Positions 34,601 to 43,831 are shown, counted from the first letter of the stretch. The stretch is DNA of 64,000 nt from Oleiharenicola lentus (GCF_004118375.1 NZ_SDHX01000001.1:558001-622000), one strand, 5' to 3'. The notes: generated from the letters alone by a model not told the origin. Numbers and translations are program-made.

Positions 34601-35661
34601 GTCTCCAGCTCGGCGACCTTGTCCGCGAGGTTGGGATAGGCGGGGCGGGCGTTCTGGGCCGCGGTGAGTTGCTGCTCGAGTTCGGCGACGCGTTTGCGGA
34701 GGTCCGGGTAGGCGGGCGCGGGAGCGGGTGCGGGCTGGGCGGCCTGCTGCTCGAGGACTGCGAGGCGGTTTTTCGCGCCCTCGAACTCGCGAGCCAGCGC
34801 GTCGCGGGTCTGCTCCGCGGCACGGAGCCGGGCTTCGGCGGCGGCCTTTTCGTCGGCCACGCGATTGAGCGTCCCCTCGACCTGTTCGCCAAAGGCCCGG
34901 GCGGTTTTCAGGGAATTTTCCAGCGCGGTCTTTTCGTCGGTGATGCGGTTGAGGGTTTTCTCCACCTCCTCGCCAAAGGCGCGGGCGGTCTGGAGTTCGG
35001 CGCGGGTGGCTTGCAACTCGCGGGTGCGCTGGTCGAGCGCGGTGTTGTCGATCGTGGGCCGGGGGGCGTTTTGGGCCGCGGCCAGGGCCTGGCGGGCGCG
35101 TTGCAACTCGGTCTGGGCGGAGGCGGCGTTTTGCGCGAGGCGCTCCCGGTCGGCGCGCAGGGCGGAGACTTCGGCCGTCAGCTCGGTGGTGCGGCGGACG
35201 AGGGCCTCGCGCTCGGCCTCGGGATTCGCCGGGGCCGGAGCGGGGGTCGGCGCGGCCACGGGAGCGGGGGCGGATTTGGCGGGAGCGGCCGGCTGGGTCG
35301 TCCCCGCCGTCGGGGCCGGTGTGCTGGCCGGGCGAACGCCGAGCACGACCCGGCGTTCCTCGAGGCGGGTTTCGCCAGCGGCGATGGCGCCGCGATCGAG
35401 ATTGGCGAGCAGGGAGTCGAGGGCTCGGCCGCGCGCGCCGTTATCGCGCGCGAGCGAGAGCCACACGAAAGCCTCGATCGGGTCGGCGGCGACTCCGCGA
35501 CCCTCGGCATAGGCGAGGCCGAGATTGTATTGGGCGATGCCGTTGCCGCGTTCGGCCTTGGCGCGAAGGGAGGCCACCTCGGCGCTATCCTGGGCCAGGG
35601 TGGGGGTGACGGCGAGGGAGGCGGCCAGCAGGGCCGTCGTGAAACAAAAAGTCTTCTTCAT
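31630..35661 (-). CDS. giant secreted coiled-coil protein with Sel1-like N-terminus and C-terminal LysM
   Basis: 1343 residues from ATG 35661, which opens a signal peptide (MKKTFCFTTALLAASLAVTPTLA). Residues about 30-105 contain Sel1-type repeat sequence (NGIAQYNLGLAYAEGRGVAA). A long Ala/Glu/Leu/Arg-rich coiled coil follows, built from about 20 copies of a unit starting AYPDL(S/R)xxVxELE, some separated by longer heptad segments. The last 50 residues are a LysM domain (HVVVAGDSLSRLSQRYYG) that should bind peptidoglycan. The layout suggests a periplasmic rod anchored to the wall. Function unknown; the repeat number may vary between strains. Confidence 0.9.
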   Translation of the reverse strand: MKKTFCFTTALLAASLAVTPTLAQDSAEVASLRAKAERGNGIAQYNLGLAYAEGRGVAADPIEAFVWLSLARDNGARGRALDSLLANLDRGAIAAGETRLEERRVVLGVRPASTPAPTAGTTQPAAPAKSAPAPVAAPTPAPAPANPEAEREALVRRTTELTAEVSALRADRERLAQNAASAQTELQRARQALAAAQNAPRPTIDNTALDQRTRELQATRAELQTARAFGEEVEKTLNRITDEKTALENSLKTARAFGEQVEGTLNRVADEKAAAEARLRAAEQTRDALAREFEGAKNRLAVLEQQAAQPAPAPAPAYPDLRKRVAELEQQLTAAQNARPAYPNLADKVAELETALAAARNARPAYPDLSGRVKELEGALTAAQNARPAYPDLRNRVGELEQQLTAAKSAKPAYPDLTARVAELETALVAARNAKPAYPDLSPRVKELEAQVAAKPAFPDLRGRVGELEQQLATARNAQPNYPDLRGQVRELENAQRNLAREVDATKAALAKANDALATQPAAPAYPDLRAKVAELESALAAAPKTRDLEARVAALTAEAALRQRETTTLAEARTEAEKSRDALARQFDEYKTSTAGALRDRTNLEASVKLLESDKASLRRQAETAGNEAAQLRTQLAGLREQLAAKPAAPAYPDLSDRVKELENALAAAREPKAPAYPDLSGRVAELESALSTARNAQPAYADLSGKVAELEQQLAALAKAKDDAGQDARRKLEEQSRQAESAQRTLTRELDVTKSALAKANDALAAKPAAPGYPDLRDRVTSLESELTAARNAAPAYPDLSGKVAELEAALTTARNARPAYPDLSARVAELEAALKTAGNAQPAYPDLSGKVTELERDLIAAQQKAGAAEQARLSLAREFEEFRSANAAAQRERTNLQASVKLLESDKTSLRRQLDTSESELAQLRTQVAGLKEQVAAKPVAPNYPDLSGRVKDLETALAAARSETKAPAYPDLSGKVAELDQELTRLRDDRERMQKMLADSGRQLRDASSAASRVKELETRNDSLEKNLGASRGQIEDLQSQLAAARKAKPAYPDLTDKVRDLETKLAEAESRRRGPTYPNLAGRVAELEGQLADARRQLGDTEARLAAAASAPTPAPAETAPAADASDLQKRLAETEGKLTTALRGYALLQREQEATTAQKRALDEQLAALNAQLEQLKSAAASSAEQAATAGTLAQERDALTTRLTAAESQVASTQAELTRLNETLAALQRTSSQAAGETVSTRALVEQLRGANAVLAQENYQLKTALARTPGAPASVTVPVTPPGARTHVVVAGDSLSRLSQRYYGTAARWQEIYTANAEKLGPTGTLRIGTELRIP
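32374..34713 (-). repeat. about 20 copies of a ~24-codon YPDL coiled-coil unit
   Basis: Within the LysM protein the motif (A/N/G/T)(Y/F)(P/A)(D/N)L recurs about 20 times, usually followed by RVxELExxLxAARNAxP. Seven units are nearly tandem at the 34.2-34.7 kb end. Later ones are spaced by longer segments, two of which (containing LEASVKLLESDKASLRRQ and LQASVKLLESDKTSLRRQ) are themselves duplicated. Confidence 0.85.
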
Positions 35662-35775
35662 GCGGCGGGCAGTGGGTGCACAGGCAGAATTGGCGGAAGC
35701 AACCGGCCCTGCAAGCCCGCCGTGTAAAAACTGCGGTCGGGCCAACGCCAAACATTTGCCGTGGCCGCGCCGGGA

Positions 35776-37257
35776 TCAGGCTTTCGTGCGCGCGACGGCG
35801 GCCTGCCACCCGGCGCGGAGACGTTTCACGCGTGCGGGGTTTGCCGAGGGGCGGAAAGTGCGGTCGGCGGACCAGAGGGCGGCGATTTCGGCGCGATTTT
35901 TCCAGAAGCCCACCGCAAGGCCGGCGAGGTAGGCGGCGCCGAGGGCGGTGGTCTCGGTCGTGCGCGGGCGGACGACTGGCACGCGGAGCAGGTCGGACTG
36001 GAACTGCATGAGCGCGTTGTTCACCGTCGCGCCGCCGTCCACGCGGAGTTCGCGGAGTTTGTGGCCGCAATCGGCCTGCATGGCGCCGAGCAGGTCGGCG
36101 CTCTGGTAGGCGATGCTCTCGAGCGCGGCGCGGGCGAGGTGACCGGCGGTGCTGCCACGGGTGAGGCCGGTCACAATGCCGCGCGCGTCGGCGTCCCAAT
36201 GCGGCGCACCGAGGCCCGCGAACGCGGGCACGAGATAGACGCCCCCGTTGTCGGGCACGGTGGCCGCGAGTTTCTCCACGTCGGACGAACGCGCGATGAC
36301 ACCGAGGCCGTCGCGCAGCCACTGGACGACGGCGCCGCCGATGAACACGGAGCCCTCGAGGGCGTATTCGATCTTGCCGCCGAGGCGCCACGCGATGGTG
36401 GTGAGCAAATTGTTCTTCGAGGCGACGGGCCGGTCGCCGGTGTGCAGGAGCAGGAAGCAACCGGTGCCGTAGGTGTTCTTGGCCATGCCGGGTCTCCAGC
36501 AGGCCTGGCCGAAGAGGGCGGCTTGCTGGTCGCCCGCGATGCCGCCGATGGGCACGCCGCGCAGGGCGGGCACGCTGGTGACTTCGCCGAAGAGGCCGCT
36601 GCTGTCGCGCACCTCCGGAAGCACCTCGCGCGGGATGTGCAGGATTTTCAGGAGCTCCGGGTCCCAGTCGGCGGTGCGGAGGTTGAGGAGGAGCGTGCGC
36701 GAGGCGTTTGAGACATCGGTGGCGTGGACGCGTCCGCCGGTGAGTTGCCAGAGCAGCCAGGTGTCCACGGTGCCGAAGGCGAGTTCGCCGCGTCCGGCGC
36801 GTCGGCGGGCGCCGGGCACGTGGTCGAGCAGCCAGGCGAGCTTGGTGCCGGAGAAATACGGGTCGAGGAGCAGGCCGGTCTTTTCCCGGAAGAGCGGTTC
36901 GAGGCCGGCGCGTTTGAGTTTCGCGCAGAGGCCGGCGGTTCGCCGGTCCTGCCAGACGATGGCGCGGTGAAGCGGCCGGCCGGTGCGACGGTCCCAGAGG
37001 AGGGTGGTTTCGCGCTGGTTGGTGAGGCCGAGCGCGGCGACGTCGCGGGCCGTGAGGTTGGCCTCGGCCAGGGCGGCGAGGGCGGTGCGGCGGGTGGATT
37101 CCCAAAGGTCGCGCGGGTCGTGCTCGACCCAGCCGGGCTGCGGAAAATGCTGGGCAAACTCCTGCTGGGCGGAACCGCGGGCGCGGCCGCGGCGGTCGAA
37201 GACGATGGCGCGCGACGAGGTCGTGCCTTGGTCGAGGGCGAGGACGCAGCGGGGCAT
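35776..37257 (-). CDS. glpK: glycerol kinase
   Basis: 493 residues, the usual length. It phosphorylates glycerol with ATP to sn-glycerol 3-phosphate in the cytoplasm. FGGY-family signatures are clear: [16 protein letters not shown] (phosphate 1), [15 protein letters not shown] and AIVWQDRRT (glycerol site), the FGGY motif [17 protein letters not shown], and [20 protein letters not shown] in the C-terminal domain. No glpF or glpD is next to it. It is upstream of and co-directional with the coiled-coil gene, with 114 bases between them. Confidence 0.95.
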   Translation of the reverse strand: MPRCVLALDQGTTSSRAIVFDRRGRARGSAQQEFAQHFPQPGWVEHDPRDLWESTRRTALAALAEANLTARDVAALGLTNQRETTLLWDRRTGRPLHRAIVWQDRRTAGLCAKLKRAGLEPLFREKTGLLLDPYFSGTKLAWLLDHVPGARRRAGRGELAFGTVDTWLLWQLTGGRVHATDVSNASRTLLLNLRTADWDPELLKILHIPREVLPEVRDSSGLFGEVTSVPALRGVPIGGIAGDQQAALFGQACWRPGMAKNTYGTGCFLLLHTGDRPVASKNNLLTTIAWRLGGKIEYALEGSVFIGGAVVQWLRDGLGVIARSSDVEKLAATVPDNGGVYLVPAFAGLGAPHWDADARGIVTGLTRGSTAGHLARAALESIAYQSADLLGAMQADCGHKLRELRVDGGATVNNALMQFQSDLLRVPVVRPRTTETTALGAAYLAGLAVGFWKNRAEIAALWSADRTFRPSANPARVKRLRAGWQAAVARTKA

Positions 37258-37310
37258 GGGAGTAAACGAAACCTGAAGCTTGAAACCTGAGACCTGAAAA
37301 TGGAGGCGGA

Positions 37311-38018
37311 TCAGTTTTTGCCGGATGCGGCCGGCGGGGACGGGGACGGATCGTCGTTTTCGAAGAGGCTGCCCGAGGACACGGGAGCGGTGCGCCAGTT
37401 GAACGCGATGGTCAGCATGCGCGTGACGAAGGTGAGCGTGACGGTGGCGATGGCCGAGACGTTGGCCGACCAGCCGAGCGTGACGGTGCAGAAGAGGAAA
37501 ACCACGGCCCCGGCGAGGGCGATGAGGAAGTAGAACTGGCCCGGCTTGAAGAGCAGCGGCTCCTCGCGGCAGAGCAGGTCGCGCAGCACGCCGCCGCCCA
37601 CGGCGTTGACGAGCCCCACGAGGATGGCGGCCGGCGGGGCGAGGCCGGCGAGCAGGGATTTTTGCACGCCAAAGGCCGCGTAGGCGCCGAGGCCGAGGGC
37701 GTCCACGATCACGATGAGCCGGGCGAAACGGTGGATGCGTCCGCCGAGCACCACGCCGCAGACGGCAGCGAGCACGACGGCCTCCAGGTAGCGGGAATTG
37801 GTGAGCAGGGGGGTGGGGCCGACATCGAGGAAGAGGCCGTCGCGGATCAGGCCGCCGCCGAGGCCGGTGACCAGCGCCAGGGCGAGCACGCCCACGATGT
37901 CGTAGTGGCGCTTGATGGCGGCGAGCGCGCCGGAGAGCGCGAACGCGAAGGTGGCGCCGAGGTCGAACAGCACCGGCAGGGCAAAACCGCCCGAGAGCGC
38001 GGTCGCGGTGCTGCTCAT
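37311..38018 (-). CDS. UPF0126 / TRIC-like membrane protein
   Basis: 235 residues from ATG 38018; a longer frame to 38468 contains the neighbouring gene. Two UPF0126 repeats each carry a Gly-rich signature: [16 protein letters not shown] and [16 protein letters not shown]. About seven membrane helices, as in bacterial TRIC-type cation channels (YicG/YadS group). The C-terminal tail is polar ([17 protein letters not shown] region). The start overlaps the stop of the upstream gene by four bases, so the two are translationally coupled. Ion selectivity is not inferable. Confidence 0.88.
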   Translation of the reverse strand: MSSTATALSGGFALPVLFDLGATFAFALSGALAAIKRHYDIVGVLALALVTGLGGGLIRDGLFLDVGPTPLLTNSRYLEAVVLAAVCGVVLGGRIHRFARLIVIVDALGLGAYAAFGVQKSLLAGLAPPAAILVGLVNAVGGGVLRDLLCREEPLLFKPGQFYFLIALAGAVVFLFCTVTLGWSANVSAIATVTLTFVTRMLTIAFNWRTAPVSSGSLFENDDPSPSPPAASGKN

Positions 38019-38395
38019 GGCTGCTTCGCGGGCTGGGCCGGCGGAGCGGCCTTCGGCTTGGGCGTTGGTTCGAAGGTCACTTCCTTGGAGGCGGCGGCGA
38101 TGTCCTTCATCGCCTCGTCGATCGCGGCGCGGTCCGCGGCGGAGTCCTTCACGACGGCCTGGCCGGTGGAGAAATCCACGGTCTTGCGCTCCGTCTGCGG
38201 GCCCAGCACGACCGGCTCCTGCGGCGGCCGCACGGTCTGCGTGCCGGCGGACGGAGGTTCGGGCGAGAGGTTGCGCGTGACCGGAGCGGGTGCGGCACGG
38301 TTTTTCGCGCGACGGTCGATCACATACCAGAGCACGAAGCCCATGGCGCCGACGAGCAGAGCGAGCAGGACGATGATTTCCTTGGAGCGACGCAT
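38015..38395 (-). CDS. small single-pass membrane protein, Pro-rich
   Basis: 126 residues. The N-terminal membrane helix ([20 protein letters not shown]) is followed by a basic stretch and a Pro/Ala-rich, charged tail. The stop overlaps the UPF0126 gene start (ATGA). No family recognised; co-translation suggests it may accompany the UPF0126 channel-like protein. Confidence 0.75.
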   Translation of the reverse strand: MRRSKEIIVLLALLVGAMGFVLWYVIDRRAKNRAAPAPVTRNLSPEPPSAGTQTVRPPQEPVVLGPQTERKTVDFSTGQAVVKDSAADRAAIDEAMKDIAAASKEVTFEPTPKPKAAPPAQPAKQP

Positions 38396-38516
38396 GACGG
38401 GAATCTAGCGCAGCCGGCGGAACCGGCGCCAGCGCAATCCCGTCACGGCCCGCTTGACCGGTCTCCACGCTTGCGGAATAAACCCGGCACGGGCCACCAC
38501 CTCAACCTCATCCCCC

Positions 38517-39488
38517 ATGCATCTGACTCGTTGTCTGCTCCTGGCGACCTGTGTCGCCCTCACCGCCGTCGCACAGGATAAACCCAAGGAGGCCAGGCCC
38601 AAGGAGGCACAGCCCGCCGCCGCCGCGACCGAACCGGCTCCCGACACGGCCAACGGGCCCCGTCCGCACACTCGTGAAGAAGTCTACGCCAATGCCGGCA
38701 TCAAGCTCGTCAACGGCCCGACCACCGTGACCCTCGGCCAGGCCGCCGAACTCAAGCTGCCCGAGGGCTACGCCTTTGTCGGCCCCGACTCGCTCGACCG
38801 TTATTATGAGCTCACCCAGAATTCCCGCAGCGGCAACGAGGTCGGCGTCGTCCTCTCGCCCAACAACTGGACACTCTTCTTCGACTACGACGACATCGGC
38901 TACGTGAAGGACGACGACAAGGACAAGCTCAACGCCGACAAGCTCATGTCCTCCATGACCGACAACCAGAACGCGGCGAATGAGGCCCGCAAGGAGCGCG
39001 GCTGGGACGAACTGCGCCTGAACGGCTGGGCCACGCCGCCGCACTACGATGCGAAGACGAACAACCTCAAGTGGGCCATCAACCTCACCTCCTCGCAGGA
39101 CCAGTTCAAGGAGGTGTGGATCAATGGCAGCATCCGTCTGCTCGGGCGGGGTGGCGTGATGAACGTCACGCTCGTGAGCGACTCGGCCGTCTTCAAGCAG
39201 GCTGAAACGGAGGCCGACCAGCTGCTGGCCGGTGGTTTCAACTACGTGTCCGGGCAGAAATACACGGAGTTCAAGGCGGGTGACAAGGTAGCCCAATACG
39301 GCCTCGCCGCGCTTGTGCTCGGCGGCGGCGTGGCGGCGGCGGCCAAACTGGGCTGGCTGGCCCAGTTCACCGCGTTCTTTGGCAAGGCGTGGAAGGCCGT
39401 CGTCGCCGCCCTCGTGGCCGTCGGCGTGGGCATCAAGAAGCTGCTGAACAAGTTCACCGGCGCCCGCCCCGACGAGCCCTCGGCGTGA
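38517..39488 (+). CDS. DUF2167 membrane-anchored protein
   Basis: 323 residues from ATG 38517, with a signal peptide (MHLTRCLLLATCVALTAVA). The DUF2167 core includes LPEGYAFVGPDSLDRYY, NNWTLFFDYDDIGYVKDDD and GWATPPHYDAKTNNLKWAI. A C-terminal hydrophobic region (LAALVLGGGVAAAAKLGWLAQ and WKAVVAALVAVGVGIKKLL) would anchor it, with a basic tail. Family function is unknown. It is followed after 19 bases by another membrane protein gene, suggesting an operon. Confidence 0.9.
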   Translation: MHLTRCLLLATCVALTAVAQDKPKEARPKEAQPAAAATEPAPDTANGPRPHTREEVYANAGIKLVNGPTTVTLGQAAELKLPEGYAFVGPDSLDRYYELTQNSRSGNEVGVVLSPNNWTLFFDYDDIGYVKDDDKDKLNADKLMSSMTDNQNAANEARKERGWDELRLNGWATPPHYDAKTNNLKWAINLTSSQDQFKEVWINGSIRLLGRGGVMNVTLVSDSAVFKQAETEADQLLAGGFNYVSGQKYTEFKAGDKVAQYGLAALVLGGGVAAAAKLGWLAQFTAFFGKAWKAVVAALVAVGVGIKKLLNKFTGARPDEPSA

Positions 39489-39507
39489 GCCCGCCCCTCG
39501 CGCCGGC

Positions 39508-40632
39508 ATGAGTGAGTGGGCTTCAGTGCTGCTGGTCTTCTGGGCACTCTGGCTAGCGGACGGCCTCAAGCTGCCGCCGGCGGCGCGTTTCAACCTGAAC
39601 GGCCGCGGCCGGCGCGCGCGGCTGGTCTTCGGCCGCCTGCTCCGGCCCGGTTGGTCGCCGACGGGCTGGCGCGTGCTGGCGGACGACGTGCCCTTCGCGC
39701 TATCGCCCCGGGGCATCAGCAACCGTCCCGTCGGTTCCGCCGGCCGGCCCGCCGAGGCGCCCGCTCGCGCCACGGCCTGGGCCTGGGAGGAAATCCGCGA
39801 GACCGGCGTGCAGCGCGGCTGGATCACGATCAACGGCGCGCGTTTCTGCCGCGACACCGGCCACCTGCGCGCCTCGCAGATCCTCGGTCTCGCGCGCATG
39901 CCGGAGCCGGTGCGCACGCCACGGATCGGCTGGTGGCTCGCCCGCTGGCTGCGGCCCGCGCATCTGCGGCGACGGGCCAAAATCCTGGTCGGACGCACGA
40001 TGGTGCCGGCCGTCTTCAACGGCGTGTTTCTCGCGCTGGCGGTTGTCCTCACGGTTTACCTGCTCGCCGACGGTGCCAGCCGGCTGGCGCCGAAGCAGGC
40101 GGAGCTGGTGGCGCGGCTGCTGCCGCTGATCCTCGGGTATCTGGTCCTGCTGCATCTGGCCGGCGTCGTGACGGCGTGGCGGGCGACGCGCCGGCTCCAG
40201 GTGCCGGGCGAGGACCAGCGCGGCATTGCGCTCTTCAGCGCCGTGCTGCTTCCGCCGCAGGCCCTGCGGCTGCGGGCGCTGGCCGGAGACGGCTGGTTTC
40301 CGGCGCAGCACCCGCTGGCCTGCGCGCTGGCGTTTGCGCCGAAGCGGGAACTGGCCGAACTCGCCTTCCAGGTGGTCGGCGACCTGCGCTGGCCGATCGG
40401 CGACGCCGAGGATGCGCCGTTGGCGCGTGAGATTGCCGCCTGGCACCGCACGGAGCTGGGTCAGCGGCTGGGACCTTTGCTCGCCGCGGCCGGCGTGGAG
40501 GAAGAAAAGCTATTCGCCGCTCCGCGTGCCGACGGCCCGGCGAGCTGCCGCTATTGCCCGCGCTGCCGCAGCCAGTTCACGAGCGAGGCGGCGCGGTGTC
40601 CGCACGGGGTGGAGTTGAAGCCGGTGAAGTAG
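39508..40632 (+). CDS. membrane protein with C-terminal Cys cluster, unknown
   Basis: 374 residues. The N-terminus is a hydrophobic helix (VLLVFWALWLADGL), and two central helices lie around VFNGVFLALAVVLTVYLL and LLPLILGYLVLLHLAGVV. The C-terminus has CRYCPRCRSQFTSEAARC, a possible zinc ribbon or Cys4 site. I do not recognise the family. It is co-directional with and close to the DUF2167 gene. Confidence 0.8.
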   Translation: MSEWASVLLVFWALWLADGLKLPPAARFNLNGRGRRARLVFGRLLRPGWSPTGWRVLADDVPFALSPRGISNRPVGSAGRPAEAPARATAWAWEEIRETGVQRGWITINGARFCRDTGHLRASQILGLARMPEPVRTPRIGWWLARWLRPAHLRRRAKILVGRTMVPAVFNGVFLALAVVLTVYLLADGASRLAPKQAELVARLLPLILGYLVLLHLAGVVTAWRATRRLQVPGEDQRGIALFSAVLLPPQALRLRALAGDGWFPAQHPLACALAFAPKRELAELAFQVVGDLRWPIGDAEDAPLAREIAAWHRTELGQRLGPLLAAAGVEEEKLFAAPRADGPASCRYCPRCRSQFTSEAARCPHGVELKPVK

Positions 40633-40720
40633 CCGCGCCGGGGCGCCGCGATCGCGTGACCCCGTGTTCGGCCACGCTTTCATCCCGCGCGGCGGGATTG
40701 AATCGCGGCTACAAATCGAT

Positions 40721-41587
40721 TCACCCCAAGGCCAGCGCGAGGATGCCCACGGCCATGCCGGCGGCGGCGAGGAGACGGCGCGGGGCGTCGGACTCATTCA
40801 GGAGCTTCGCCCCGAAGAACGCCCCGATGACGATGCTGATCTCGCGTGCGGGCGCGATGTAGCTCACGGGCGTGAAACTCATCGCGTAGAGAATGAGCAC
40901 ATAGGCGACCGGACTCAGCAGGCCGACGATGGCGGCCTTGCCGCGGTGGTCGCGCCAGGCGGCCACGACTTCGTCGCGGCGCCGCCAGGCAAAGGGCGTG
41001 AGGATGAGGAAGAGCACGAGCTGGGTGCCGCCGTCGTAGAGAATCGGCGGCAGTTTCAGGTGGGCGACGGCGCGCTGGTCCCAGACGGTATAAAGGCCGA
41101 CGCAGGTGGCGCAGGCGAGGCCGTAGAAAATGCCCTGCCGCAGGTGCGCACGGTCGGTCTTCAGCAGCTGCGGGCCGCCGGTGAGCAGGAACACGCAGCC
41201 AATGATGATGCCGCCGCCGGCGAGCGCCAGCGGAGTGGGGCGTTCGCCGAAGAACAGGATCGCGCCCACCGTCGCGAGCAGGGGCGCGGTGCCGCGGGTG
41301 AGCGGGTAGACGAGCGAGAAATCGCCGCTGCGATAGGCGCGCTGGAGCAGAAGCGAGTAGAGCGTCTTGAGCGCACCGCTGCCGGCGATCACCCACCACA
41401 CGCGGACCGGCAGTTCCGGCTTTTGCCAGAGCCAGTAGCCCAGACCTCCCACCGCGTAGAGCCCGAGCGCGAAGACGCTGGAGACCCAGACGAAGGGCAG
41501 GCCGCCCGCCGAGCGCTTGGCCGCGTAGTTCCACGTCGCGTGGATGAATGCGGCGACGAGGACGAGGGCGAGGGCGGCGAGGGTCAT
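40721..41587 (-). CDS. EamA/DMT family transporter
   Basis: 288 residues, ten predicted membrane helices in two EamA repeats. Typical features are the N-terminal AAFIHATWNYAAKRS, the end of the first repeat (YPLTRGTAPLLATVGAILFF then GERPT) and its counterpart in the second (AREISIVIGAFFGAKLLNES). Drug/metabolite transporters export small metabolites such as amino acids. The substrate is unknown. Confidence 0.9.
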   Translation of the reverse strand: MTLAALALVLVAAFIHATWNYAAKRSAGGLPFVWVSSVFALGLYAVGGLGYWLWQKPELPVRVWWVIAGSGALKTLYSLLLQRAYRSGDFSLVYPLTRGTAPLLATVGAILFFGERPTPLALAGGGIIIGCVFLLTGGPQLLKTDRAHLRQGIFYGLACATCVGLYTVWDQRAVAHLKLPPILYDGGTQLVLFLILTPFAWRRRDEVVAAWRDHRGKAAIVGLLSPVAYVLILYAMSFTPVSYIAPAREISIVIGAFFGAKLLNESDAPRRLLAAAGMAVGILALALG

Positions 41588-41600
41588 GGGGATGACGGGT

Positions 41601-41762
41601 CACCACGAAATACACGGAACACACGAAAGGAAAGCACGAGGGTGGTTGCTCTCCTCCACCAGCAGGAATCCTGTCACTGTTATCTGTAACGGACCGGTCG
41701 GTGGAGTGCTGCCGCAGTCCGGGGGACGAATTTTTCGTGTCTTTCGGCGGTTTCGTGCTGTC
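41601..41762. repeat. diverged inverted repeat (CACGAAA-rich)
   Basis: The left arm has CACCACGAAATACACGGAA and CACACGAAAGG. The right arm (from 41731) reads in reverse complement as CACGAAACCGCCGAAAG and ACACGAAAAA. It fills the gap between the divergent EamA and MATE genes. Similar sequence lies at 60461-60572. Confidence 0.5.
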
Positions 41763-41773
41763 CTGCCCTCTCC

Positions 41774-43084
41774 ATGCAAATTGTGCTCAAGGAACTCCGG
41801 CTGACGCTCGCGCTGGCCCTGCCCATGGTCGTGGCGCAGGTGAGCCAGATGCTGATCGGCATCACGGATGCGGCCATGATCGGCCGCGTGGGCACGGTGG
41901 AGCTGGCGGCGTCGGCCTTCTCGGGCGGCGTGTTCGGCCTGTTCTACGTCGCCGGCATCGGGCTGCTGATCCCGGTGGGTGTGTTCACGGCGCGCGACCA
42001 CGGGGCGGGCGACGACGCCGGCTGCGCGGCGTGGCTGAAGCACGGCAAGGCGGTGGCCCTGGTGGCCGGCACGGGTTGCGCCGGGCTGATGGCGGCGCTT
42101 ACCCCGTGGCTGCACCGGTTCGGTCAGCCGGCGGAAGTCGTGGCGGTGGTGAAGCCCTTTTATCTGCTCTACGCGCTGTCGCTGATCCCGGTGTTTTATT
42201 TCCAGGTGCAGCGGCAGTATCTCGATGCACTCGGCCGGCCGTGGGTCGGCACAACCATCATGCTGGCGGACGTCGCGTTGAACGCCCTGTTAAACTGGGG
42301 GCTCATCTGGGGTCACTGGGGCCTGCCGGCGCTCGGGTTGACCGGCGCGGGCGTGGCGACGCTGACGGTGCGGGTGCTGGCCGTGGCCACGATTGCCTTC
42401 TGGCTGCGGCGCGAGCGCCCGGCCCAGGGCGGGTGGGAGCGGGCGCGGTTCCGCGAGATGCTGCACATGGGCGTGCCGGCGTCGGGCAGCCTGCTGTTCG
42501 AGTGCGGGGCGTTTTCCGCGGCCATGCTGATGATGGGCTGGCTGGGTGCGACGGCGCTGGCTGCGCATCAGGTCGCGCTCAGCTGCGCGGCGTTCACCTT
42601 CATGTTTCCTCTCGGTCTGTCCATGGCGACGAGCATCCGCATCAGCAAGGCGCGGGGCGAGGGCCGGATGGAGGCGCTGCGGCCGATTGGGTTTGGTTCG
42701 CTGGGTTTCACGAGCCTGCTCATGCTGGCGTTTGCCGTCGTCTTCGGTTTCGGCGGCACGGTGCTGGCCCGGGGTTTCACGCCGGACCCGGCGGTCGTGG
42801 CGCTGGCGGCGCAGCTGCTCGTGGTCGCGGCGATCTTCCAGCTGTTCGACGGCGGACAGGTCGTGTCGGTGGCCGCGTTGCGCGGCCTGACCGACGTGAA
42901 GGTGCCGACGGTGATCACCTTCATCGCCTACTGGGTGGTGTCGCTGCCGCTGGCCTATGTGCTGGCCTTTCACACGCGGCTTGGCGCCATCGGGGTCTGG
43001 GCGGGGCTGGCGAGCGGACTCGCCTGCGCGGCGGTGCTGCTGGCTTGGCGGTTCCGGGGGCTGACGCGCAGCCGCGCGGCCTAG
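41774..43084 (+). CDS. MATE family efflux transporter (NorM-like)
   Basis: 436 residues, twelve membrane helices. MATE features include the start LRLTLALALPMVVAQVSQML, TDAAMIGRVGTVELAA and, in the second half, GFGGTVLARGFTPDP and FQLFDGGQVVSVAALRGL. MATE proteins export cationic compounds in exchange for Na+ or H+. The stop TAG shares the bases CTAG with the stop of the convergent response-regulator gene. Confidence 0.92.
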   Translation: MQIVLKELRLTLALALPMVVAQVSQMLIGITDAAMIGRVGTVELAASAFSGGVFGLFYVAGIGLLIPVGVFTARDHGAGDDAGCAAWLKHGKAVALVAGTGCAGLMAALTPWLHRFGQPAEVVAVVKPFYLLYALSLIPVFYFQVQRQYLDALGRPWVGTTIMLADVALNALLNWGLIWGHWGLPALGLTGAGVATLTVRVLAVATIAFWLRRERPAQGGWERARFREMLHMGVPASGSLLFECGAFSAAMLMMGWLGATALAAHQVALSCAAFTFMFPLGLSMATSIRISKARGEGRMEALRPIGFGSLGFTSLLMLAFAVVFGFGGTVLARGFTPDPAVVALAAQLLVVAAIFQLFDGGQVVSVAALRGLTDVKVPTVITFIAYWVVSLPLAYVLAFHTRLGAIGVWAGLASGLACAAVLLAWRFRGLTRSRAA

Positions 43085-43713
43085 GACTGGGGCGTGATTT
43101 TCTCCAACACCGAGGTGACGGCGGCGGTGCGGTTTTCCACGCCCAGCTTGGTGAAGATGCTCTCGAGGTGTTTTTTGACCGTCGTGAGCTGGATGCCGAG
43201 GATGGTGCCGATCTCCGGGTTGGTCTTGCCCTGCACGACCCACGAAAGGATCTCCGCCTCGCGGGCGGTGAGGCCGAGGGCGCGTTCGATCGCGCCCGGG
43301 GTGGCGTCGGCCACCGAGGCGGCGCGGGTGGCGCCGGTGGTCTGCTGGCGGCGGCGCAGGCGGGCCTGCACGGCGCCCAGCAGGTCCACGGGCTCGACGG
43401 GTTTCACGAGGTAGTCGTCGGCGCCGAGGTTCATGCCCGTGCGCTGGTCGCTCCGCTCGCTCCAGCCCGTCAGAAAGATGAAGGGCAGGTGGGCCGTGGC
43501 GGGGTCCTGGCGGAGGGACTCGACCACGCGGTGGCCGTTCATCTCGGGCATGGTGATGTCGCAGAGCACCAGGGCGGGCTTTTCGCTGCGGGCGAGCGTG
43601 ATGCCCTCGCGGCCGTTGCGGGCCTCGACCGTCGTGTAACCCTCGCTCTGGAGCAGCGCGCAGGTCTGCTTCCGGATCTTCGGGTCGTCGTCGATGACGA
43701 GGATTTTTTCCAC
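43081..43713 (-). CDS. LuxR/NarL-type response regulator
   Basis: 210 residues from GTG 43713 (VEKILVIDDDPKIRKQ). The receiver domain has the acidic pair D8-D9, phosphoacceptor D52 (LVLCDITMPEMNG) and Lys near 103 (ADDYLVKPVEP). A linker leads to a LuxR-type HTH (LTAREAEILSWVVQGKTNPE, TTVKKHLESIFTKLGVENR). A longer upstream frame to 44025 runs through the globin gene and has no homology. No kinase is adjacent on the same strand; the hybrid kinase at 45036 is a possible partner. Confidence 0.9.
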   Translation of the reverse strand: MEKILVIDDDPKIRKQTCALLQSEGYTTVEARNGREGITLARSEKPALVLCDITMPEMNGHRVVESLRQDPATAHLPFIFLTGWSERSDQRTGMNLGADDYLVKPVEPVDLLGAVQARLRRRQQTTGATRAASVADATPGAIERALGLTAREAEILSWVVQGKTNPEIGTILGIQLTTVKKHLESIFTKLGVENRTAAVTSVLEKITPQS

Positions 43714-43831
43714 GAGGCCGGAGCTTGGCGGCGGGAGGCGCGATGTAAAGCAGGCCGTGTGACCTAGCCGATCGGCCACCCCCGGCCGGCCCATGGCGGG
43801 CGGCGGCGTTTCCGGGCATACTGACAGCATC

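Noticed and set aside
32374-34713. Regular repeats that could suggest a CRISPR array
   Set aside because: The units are coding repeats of a coiled coil, diverged at the DNA level, with no constant repeat plus unique spacer pattern.
40682-40698. Hairpin ATCCCGC/GCGGGAT as a terminator between convergent genes
   Set aside because: No T-run follows on either strand; it may be part of a repeat but was not called as a terminator.
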